From NCBI RefSeq assembly GCF_000002075.1, contig NW_004798101.1, forward strand, positions 70,694 to 134,693: a DNA stretch of 64,000 nt, in the 5' to 3' direction. The position numbers and the translations under genes were made by a program. Source of the stretch: Aplysia californica. Lineage: Eukaryota > Mollusca > Gastropoda > Aplysiida > Aplysiidae. Under the pieces are notes generated by a model. That model searched no databases. It had not been told where the DNA came from and saw nothing but the letters and a program-made list of their open reading frames with translations. This document shows, piece by piece, positions 56,958 through 64,000 of the stretch. Numbering within the stretch: the stretch's first letter is position 1; each line of letters begins with the position of its first letter.

Positions 56958-59900
56958 GTAAGATTCATTAATGTCATGTGTAGTTGCCTGAGAATACCAA
57001 ATGCAGTTGAACCTGAGTAAGACGGCCATGCATACGCAGGACTGATCAAAATGAAGGAAACAAACCATGTACTTTTGAGGTCCCAAGTGGAGGTGGTCGC
57101 AGGCTTAGGACTGTCGTAGGGATCATTAAAATGAGGGGGTTGTTGTCGATTTCTTTTTTCTTTTGAAAGGAGAGAGAGGATGGGGTGAGGGGGTACTTTT
57201 AGTTGTTAGTTTTATTTTTATTTTTTAAAATTATGATTCCGTGAAAGGTCAAAACAAAACTAAATGTGTCAGACGAGGAAGGGCAAGTGCCATAGTCAAA
57301 CAAACTAATGGGTCCTCACCACTCATCGAACAAGCGACACTTCTGTCTTGAGTTTGTGCTCGCTTCCATTGTTATGGACTGGGTTTACGGACTGAGTTGT
57401 GGGCAGGGCTTATAGGAACATATGCTTTCCTCTTCAGCAGCTGCAAATTTATTGTTACCCACTAGTCAACTTGGGTAAACATTGGGAGCGATCTAAACAT
57501 GACTGTTTCATCCATTAGAGGGACTGACAGTAACGACAGGTGAAAGAATTATGACAGCGTCAGAGGAAAATGCATAATCTTTGCCAAAGCCTGGTCGTCT
57601 TTGACAGGTAAATTTGACTGCGGGTTGATAAAATCAATAGGGTGGTCGCTGCCGTGTTGGACAGGTGCCCCTTTTACACAGTTAATTATATAGAAAGAAC
57701 ATAAGGGGAGAAATGGAAAGAGGCCTATATACAAGTGGCCGTCATGGCAGGTTCAACTGTACTTTATTTTTGCAGCATTTTCATAATATTAAATCCCAAA
57801 TGAAAGCCATTTTTTTTCTCTGCAGGCTAATTAATCCATGTGAACCGTAGTATGCACAATGCCGCAGTTATAATGTTCTGACTTTCAAGACTCATTTCTC
57901 AGAATTGTCCTCCTCTTTTGCATGGTTACTGGAAATCAGAACGCTCTCTTTTCTAAATTTACTGCTGCACTTTTACTTTCTGTGTCTGGTTAGAAGTCAA
58001 GTATTCCTAATGAGAATGTGCTGGAGAGCCCAATCTTGGTTGTGATGGTTGGGTCAGGGGGTGCTCTGAAAAAAATAAATATAAGGCTAAGGCAAGGGAG
58101 GGGAGGGATAATCACCGTGGAGCCTGCAGATTTGCCATCTCAGAGTTGAAGCAAAAAAATCAGCACTAAAAATGCTTTACTTCAGCCTGAAAAGAAAAAT
58201 TGAGAAGGGGGGAAAAAAGGGGGGGGAGGTTACAAGAACCAGCTGGAGATTTGTGTCATAAGTTCCATTACCCTCAACTGAATAGTCTTCAAGCAGGTTT
58301 TAGTTTTCAATATCGAAATGTGTGTCTTGAGTCAAGTAGTCATGGTCCTGTGCATTCCTATTTCCTTACTAATCCTTTTGCATTGATTGTAGCAACTTAG
58401 TTTCTGAGCTGCATTGACGTTTAGTCCTTTTTTTGGGGGGGGGGGGGTAACTGATGTCGCTTGTCATCCTTTGCCGTGTTCTTCCACAGGGGAGGGAAGG
58501 TAGGCTCGAAAGGGAAGACCACGGGGGGGGGGGCAGGTCATCACAAATCCTTAACACTGACTTTTTTTTATCACCTTCTGTTTGCTTGTATACTGGTAAT
58601 GGATTTTAAAAAGCGAATTATATTTTTTACAATTTTTAAGTATTGAAGCTCTTCCATTCTACAATGATCTTCCTTTTCAGACATTGCGTGATGCAACTAA
58701 AAACATCCAAAGTGAGGAGTGCCCCCTCTTGGAAGGTGAAAATATCATAGGAAAAGGTATGACTGTTATTCCTTTCTGTGTGCGTAGAAAGAATGCTTCA
58801 AAATGTATACATGTGAGCCATCGTGATGTAATCATGAGGTCGACAAAATAATGAATTCGCAGATATGGGCATTTTTTCGTCAGTTAAGCCCTGTAAATTC
58901 TTTGCCTTATCGACAGGATTAAGGACTAGAACCCAGATGGCCGCTGGATCAGAAAAGTAGAGTTTGGCGGTTTTTATGGAAATTTTTTTTTTGGGGGGGG
59001 GGGGGACATTTAATCAACATTTCTGTGTGGATTTTTGTGAAAAAGGTTTATAAAAGGCAAACAAAAAATGTAAATGTTCAATTTCCAAAGGACTCTCAAG
59101 CTATGGAAATCACCCAACTTTATTTTCTCGCTTACTTTACTTCTGTAGCCAGGCAACCCCACCTCATTCAGTTGCGAATATCTTGATTTCTGTTCAAGAT
59201 TGATGGCTATTTCTTTCAATGAAAGATAGACAAAATGAACAAGCTTTAACACTTTGCAGTCACACAGCCAGCAGTACAAAATACCCCATCTGGTCACCCA
59301 GCCAGGAGAGTGACTGCAACTGACTTCTCGAGCCTGGCGCAGTGACCAGAACAGATAAATTTCAGCGTGACATTATTGCGCCAAGTGACCACAAAGATAC
59401 CAATGATTCCATATGCCCAAAATTTGACGAGCGCCTGCTTCTACTACATCATGACCAAAGAGGTTATAATGATATATATTACTAGAGCTCACGGAAGTGA
59501 CATCACACGCGTCAGACAAGACTTCTTACCCTTGTTCTTACTCTCTTTACATGAACAATCTGAGCCCCCACCCTACTCTCCACAGGCTCTAGTATATTAA
59601 ACACCACCCTGCCCCCATATTTCCCTGTAAGCTTGTAGATTTCCTCCTTAGACCGCCGAGATACCTCCATGTGGGTCTCAGCACACGCAGCCCCCTTACA
59701 TTTACATTGGGTCACTGCCACAAGCGCTAATACTAAATATAACCGCATTGGTGATGACACATGGGTTCGTTGTTTTCGGTCATTAGTAACTTCTTTTCTG
59801 ATGATATTGTTGTCTATGCTTGTATTTTTGTATTCATGAGGTTTTTTTAAAGCTTAAACAACTATGAAAAAAGGCATCTAGAATTTTTAAGAAATAAATT

Positions 59901-62900
59901 TGAAAGTGACGATTTTACTGTATTATGATTTACTTCCTGTTTAAGCTGAAAGCTGTACTATCTTTCTTTTGGTCTCTTTTTTCAGCTGGTGATGTGACCT
60001 ACATTTGCCCATACAGTGGTCCCGTCAGAGGAGTCCTGACTGTCACAAATTACAAGTTGTTTTTCAAAAGTGTTGAGAGAGTATGTATTCCTTCTTATCT
60101 GTTTTTCCTACTTACTGCAACTTTGCAGAAAAATGTTTTGTTTTTTAATGTTCCTGCATTATCATAAATTTTGTTCTAAAATTGGAGATTAATGATACAA
60201 ATGCTCGTTTCCTTGGTGTTTAATGTATTAAGTCACTTAAAAGTGGAATCTCAAAGAACTTAACAATGAGACTGAACATAGTAAGAGAATATACAATAAA
60301 ACTGTAGAATGTGCTTGAAAGTTAAATTTGTCATGTTATGGAATTTGCAATTCTTTAGTTGTTGCATAGTTTTGAGCCTATTGGTTTTTTTTCTCACTTC
60401 AGGAACAGCCATTTGTTCTGGATGTCCCACTGGGTGTTGCAAGTCAAGTTGAAAAAATGGGAGGTGCCACAAGTCGAGGAATAAACTCATATGGCATGGA
60501 AATTTTGTGCAAAGTAAGATATCAATAGATTCCATTAGATTAAAATGTATTATTTTGATGCCCTTTGGTTGTAAGGAAGTTATGGAATGATCTAGAGTAT
60601 AATGTATAACATTCCTTTATTCACATTTCTGCAGAAGTGGTAAAATGCTGTGCGAAGAAAGGGCTTTAGCCACCAAGATACTGATTACTTTACACCAATG
60701 ATACCTCCTTTTTCATGAATGGGCTACTGTAACTGAAATACAACTTTCATTTACTTTGTGTAGGGAGGTAGGTGACTGTTCTCGTGTTCATAAATTTCAG
60801 TATTGTTGCTGAATGCTTTTAGTATTTGATTTGAGGGGGGGGGGGGATTTAAGGTGCAAAGTAAACTCTGAAACTGATTTGTACTCATATACTTTTGCTG
60901 CACATAAAACTTGTACTCTTTATTTCAGGATATACGCAACTTGAGATTTGCCCACAAGCAAGAGAATCACTCTCGAAGACAAGTTTTTGAGAAAATTATG
61001 CAACATGCATTCCCACTTACTAACAAACTGGTAAGAAGCTGCTGTCATTTGTCCTTAAATCTGCAAATAGATCAATGACAATGACAATCTTTACTCATCT
61101 CGCAGGGAGAAATTTGTTATGTTCATTGACAATGGCAGTAGACGTTACAAAAGTTAGACTTAAAGGTGCACTCATGCAAACGCACAACAAGACAGGACAT
61201 TAGACCAAGTAAATACATGTCTCATTCATTCTCTCTCCCCCCCATATGCTTTCCTCTTCAGCAGCTGCAAATTTATTGTTACCCACNNNNNNNNNNNNNN
61301 NNNNNNNNNNNNNNNNNNNNNNNNNNNNNNNNNNNNNNNNNNNNNNNNNNNNNNNNNNNNNNNNNNNNNNNNNNNNNNNNNNNNNNNNNNNNNNNNNNNN
61401 NNNNNNNNNNNNNNCACTGTGTGTTCAGTAACCTCACTGCAGTTGGTACGAATGAATTTCTATATCTGTCTGTTCTTGCTTTTTTGGAAATGTATCGTTT
61501 ACTGCGATGATTATTTATTTGTGATAGAGTACAGGTGGTGGGGGGTAAGAAGTGCTAGTCTGAAGAGTGTCAAAGTGACGGGAATAACATAACAATCTCA
61601 GATTGTTCAAGAAAATGGAGAACATCAAGAGATCACTGCCACAAGCTGTAGTAATTTATATAACCTCTTTGAAGTCGCCCAATTTATGCAGCACTTTATA
61701 AGCGCAATACTTTATTTACTTATGGAGTGATTTTAAAAGTTTAAAAAGCATAATGCGAAGAATAATAATAATAAATAGCATTTGTATAGCGCATACCCCT
61801 GCTCAACAGCAAGCTCTATGCGCTTTACACACAGTATTATTTCCCCAGCAACCATAGAACACCCAGAAACATTCTCAGCTTCCCAGGAAGCATACAGTGC
61901 AAGCAGCTGATTAAGCGCTCAGACACAAGCAGACATGATCGTTTGCTGTCTACATGGGAATCGATTAAATATATCAGAGCTGAAAACTCATTTCGAAAAA
62001 CAAAAACGTGACAAAAAATAGTTTGCGTGAAAATATATATAAAACAGACTGCTTTTTCTTGGACAGTAAGCAAGAAAAGGGTTAGGGTGAAATTATTTTC
62101 GTTGTGGGATTGCTAGAATAACAATGAAGGGTAAATTTGTAATAGTGGGGTGGAATTTATAATCGGCAGTACTCTCTTTTTGGTTTTTTGTGTCACAGTG
62201 AAATAACAGCAAATTTTTTTTTCACCAGCAATTTTTTGCCTTTGAGTTCAAGGTTCGATATGGTCCAGAAGATGGCTGGAAGACATTTGATCCTATAAAA
62301 GAATATAAAAGGATGGTAAGTGACTGTTGTGTTTTGCTCAGAGTATTTTATATTGTGTTTTACCCATGAGGTGAATTTCGAATAACAGGAAAGGAAGCAG
62401 ATGGAAAACTCTCCTGCACAATTTGCAGAGTTCAAAATGAAAATCTGATGCTCTCCTAGATTGTAGAGACAGTGAGTCTTTTTACCTCTATCCAATGAGT
62501 GATAGTGATGTATATTATTTAAGTGGTTGATAAAACTGCAAATAGTTAACTGTCAAAAGGACAAAATGTTTGTTTTCTTTATCTCAGTTTGTGGTAGGAA
62601 AACATTTCTTGCAAAGGAAAGTATGCCTTGCTTATGATATGAGAGAGTGTTGTTCCTGGTCGAGATATTAACTTAAATATACGAAATGAAGAATTCCTAA
62701 AATTATACAGCTTTTGTAAACACTCATTCATATATGTGAGGCATCATGGTGAAATCAGGCACTAGTAAAAAAAAAAATAATAAGGTCTAAAAAACCAGCA
62801 TTTTTTCTGTTGGTGAGGCAATTTTTATACAATTGTTGTATTTAGGCTCAACATTTTCTATGTCCATTTAAAAACAAATTTCTGTGTTAATTTTACTGAA

Positions 62901-63856
62901 AAATGTTGATTAAAGGCACAAAAAATGTAAATTTTCAGTTTCCAAGGACGCTCAAACTATGGAAGCCATCAAACTTTGGCTGCAATTTTCTCGCTACTTT
63001 TACCTCAGAAAGCACCTTCAATCGTAAATATTTCGACCTCTATTCAAGATAGATGGGTATTTTTCTCCATGTAAATATAGACAAATGAAAAAGCTTTAAG
63101 ATATAAATCACTCCACATGCCCAAAAATTGACAAGTGCCTGATTCCACCACCTCATCATGAAACATAATATGTATTCCATCTTCTGTTTCCACAGTTATT
63201 TCTTAGGTTTTTACCTTATGATGTCCAGAATGAATTGCTATCTATTTTCTCAGAGCAGAGTTTTATTGTTTACTGTTCATGACTTCACAGGGTGTACCAA
63301 ATGAAAGTTGGAGAATCAGTCGAGCCAATGAAGATTATCAACTGTGCGACAGCTATCCTGCCGTGGTATTTCATTACTTTTTTCTCCTATCCATGCTTTA
63401 GTTACATATTGATGTGGGAAAGGGGCGACATATATGCAGAAAAAGTTTCTCGCAAATTGTTTTTCGAAGTGAGCTTTTAGCTTTTATATATTTAATTGAT
63501 TCCCATGTAATTTGTTGAACGTGGGTGTTTTTTTAATTTGTCAAAAAAGTTCATTTTCATTGCTACTCTAATGTTTAGGAAAATCTGTATTTTTCTCAGT
63601 TACAATAAAGTTGGTTTTGTAAGTGTACTGTTCTAAGATTTATAATTAAGTTGAAGTCAGGTTGTATTGTCAACTTTTTTGTTGATTTTTTTGTTGTTTT
63701 TTTACATTAACTAATATCTTTTTGCTGACGATTTGAATTTTTGTTACATTAAAAACTAGCTCATTTTAAATGTCTTTCTAGCTTGCAGTCCCAAAAAAGT
63801 CGTCGGATTCAGACTTATTAAAAGTGGCAGAATTTAGAAGCCGACAGAGAATACCG
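56745..63856 (+). CDS. MTMR2: Myotubularin-family phosphatase (MTM1/MTMR1/MTMR2 group), 5' part, 8 coding exons
   Basis: Myotubularins remove the 3-phosphate from PI3P and PI(3,5)P2 on endosomal membranes. Eight exons with consistent phase give 834 nt, 278 codons: a Ser/Ala-rich N-terminus (1-71), a linker (72-97), the PH-GRAM domain (about 97-215) and the start of the phosphatase domain. [55 protein letters not shown] and [10 protein letters not shown] match the vertebrate proteins closely; MTM1 and MTMR2 fit about equally, so the symbol stands for the group. The catalytic Cys loop is right of the window. The presumed noncoding first exon was not identified; an acceptor CAACAG at 56731-56736 suggests one exists. 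Confidence 0.95.
57004..57759. mobile_element. pogo/Tc1-like nonautonomous element (756 bp)
   Basis: Left CAGTTGAACCTGAGTAAGAC; right gtcatggcaggttcaactg followed by TA. Same family as the element at 45990. No transposase frame. In the first coding intron of the myotubularin gene. Confidence 0.65.
58681..58756 (+). CDS. MTMR2: Myotubularin coding exon 2
   Basis: Residues 72-97: [20 protein letters not shown] then NIIGK; human MTMR2 has EEPPLLPGENIKD. Acceptor TTTTCAG, donor GTATGA, phase 1 out. Confidence 0.92.
58809..59460. mobile_element. MITE family A, copy 3, with a nested insertion
   Basis: Left end ATGTGAGCCATCGTGATGTA, right end gacgagcgcctgcttctact. Extra sequence at about 59248-59390, absent from the other copies, interrupts the conserved text between 'aagctttaa' and 'ataccaatgattcc'. 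Lies in the myotubularin intron 2. Confidence 0.65.
59560..59760 (-). pseudogene. Signal-peptide exon-like fragment, antisense in a myotubularin intron
   Basis: Opens [20 protein letters not shown], a convincing signal peptide, then [20 protein letters not shown] and YGGRVVF. Similar to 13300-13470 in both protein and DNA. Either a piece of a small dispersed secreted-protein family or a repeat carrying it. No further exons recognised nearby. Confidence 0.45.
59986..60080 (+). CDS. MTMR2: Myotubularin coding exon 3, PH-GRAM start
   Basis: Residues 97-128: [20 protein letters not shown] and [12 protein letters not shown], nearly identical in pattern to vertebrate [31 protein letters not shown]. 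Confidence 0.96.
60403..60513 (+). CDS. MTMR2: Myotubularin coding exon 4
   Basis: Residues 129-165: [20 protein letters not shown] then [28 protein letters not shown] is shared with MTM1. Confidence 0.96.
60929..61030 (+). CDS. MTMR2: Myotubularin coding exon 5
   Basis: Residues 166-199: [20 protein letters not shown] then [14 protein letters not shown]. Acceptor TTTCAG, donor GTAAGA. The N gap follows in its downstream intron. Confidence 0.96.
61287..61414. other. Assembly gap (128 N)
   Basis: In the intron after myotubularin exon 5. The 44 bases just left of the gap (61243-61286) are identical to 57419-57462. Confidence 1.
61763..61950 (-). mobile_element. SINE 3' portion, reverse orientation, with AAT tail
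   Basis: ttctcagcttcccaggaagc and atacagtgcaagcagctg match the reversed 3' part of the SINE at 31100-31145. Between it and the (AAT)n tail are words found in many marine invertebrate repeats (gcatttgtatagcgca, ctctatgcgctttacac). In the myotubularin intron 5. Confidence 0.6.
62229..62315 (+). CDS. MTMR2: Myotubularin coding exon 6
   Basis: Residues 200-228: [20 protein letters not shown] then DPIKEYKRM; vertebrate [27 protein letters not shown]. Donor GTAAGT. Confidence 0.95.
62733..63168. mobile_element. MITE family A, copy 4
   Basis: Left end TATGTGAGGCATCATGGTGA, right end acaagtgcctgattccacca. Interior matches copies 1-3. Lies in the myotubularin intron 6. Confidence 0.75.
63291..63365 (+). 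CDS. MTMR2: Myotubularin coding exon 7
   Basis: Residues 229-253: [20 protein letters not shown] then SYPAV; vertebrate [25 protein letters not shown]. Donor GTATTT is weak but keeps phase. Confidence 0.95.
63782..63856 (+). CDS. MTMR2: Myotubularin coding exon 8, last in window
   Basis: Residues 254-278: [20 protein letters not shown] then RQRIP; vertebrate [26 protein letters not shown]. Donor GTGAGT. The next exon should begin VLSW-like, beyond the window. Confidence 0.95.
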
Positions 63857-64000
63857 GTGAGTACCTTGTCGTTAGTAAGCTGTAGTTTAGGCCAATGGCA
63901 CTGAATGACAAGATTGCCATCTGTGGTATAATGGTCTGGCTTTTTGTTTTGCACCCAGAGAATGTCAGTTGGTTTCCAAAATGCTGTAAATATTGTGTCT

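Noticed and set aside
1-64000. Retroviral, LTR or Polinton-type elements
   Set aside because: No convincing paired LTRs, protease, integrase, capsid or envelope readings were seen; the mobile content is DNA elements, SINEs and LINE tails.
1-64000. CRISPR array, operon, bacterial features
   Set aside because: Spliced genes and animal repeats; the hairpin array at 50652-51210 has adjoining palindromic units, not repeats separated by unique spacers.

Overview
The window is intron-rich, AT-rich animal DNA carrying two divergently oriented, conserved protein-coding genes. Typical GT-AG introns of 0.1-4.5 kb, tRNA-derived SINEs, several MITE families, LINE tails and long microsatellites point to an invertebrate. 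A lophotrochozoan, probably a mollusc, is my guess from repeat style only; no marker in the window proves it.

Minus strand, 46982 down to 558: the 5' half of the BLTP1 orthologue (KIAA1109 in human, Tweek in fly), a giant bridge-like lipid transfer protein. I could chain 40 coding exons with consistent reading phase from the start codon (46982-46980) to an exon ending at 558. Together they encode 2,478 codons, about half of the roughly 5,000-residue human protein. The chain includes an N-terminal membrane anchor and a 24-nt in-frame microexon. The gene runs off the left edge.

Plus strand, 56745 to the right edge: the 5' part of a myotubularin-family phosphoinositide phosphatase of the MTM1/MTMR1/MTMR2 group. 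Eight coding exons (278 codons) cover a Ser-rich N-terminus, the PH-GRAM domain and the entry to the phosphatase domain. The catalytic CX5R loop lies beyond the window. A 128-base N gap (61287-61414) sits in one of its introns.

Between the two start codons, about 9.8 kb (46983-56744) holds no conserved gene. It contains a 1.27-kb MULE DNA transposon with about 100-bp terminal inverted repeats and an apparent 8-bp target duplication. It also has a striking array of near-perfect hairpins built from one invariant 15-bp arm (50652-51210), clusters of AGATCT palindromes, and a TATA box followed by an unexplained 102-codon ORF.

The introns are full of small mobile elements. There are five copies of one MITE family with imperfect inverted ends, at least six pogo/Tc1-like elements with CAGTyGAAC or CAGTGAAAC ends at TA, and one TTAA-flanked piggyBac-like MITE. 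Two SINE types have target duplications, three LINE 3' ends are recognisable, and a 340-bp segment is duplicated on either side of exons 37-38. The two genes have no obvious pathway dependence on each other in the sequence. Both products act at membranes in lipid handling: bulk phospholipid transfer for BLTP1 and PI3P / PI(3,5)P2 turnover for the myotubularin.
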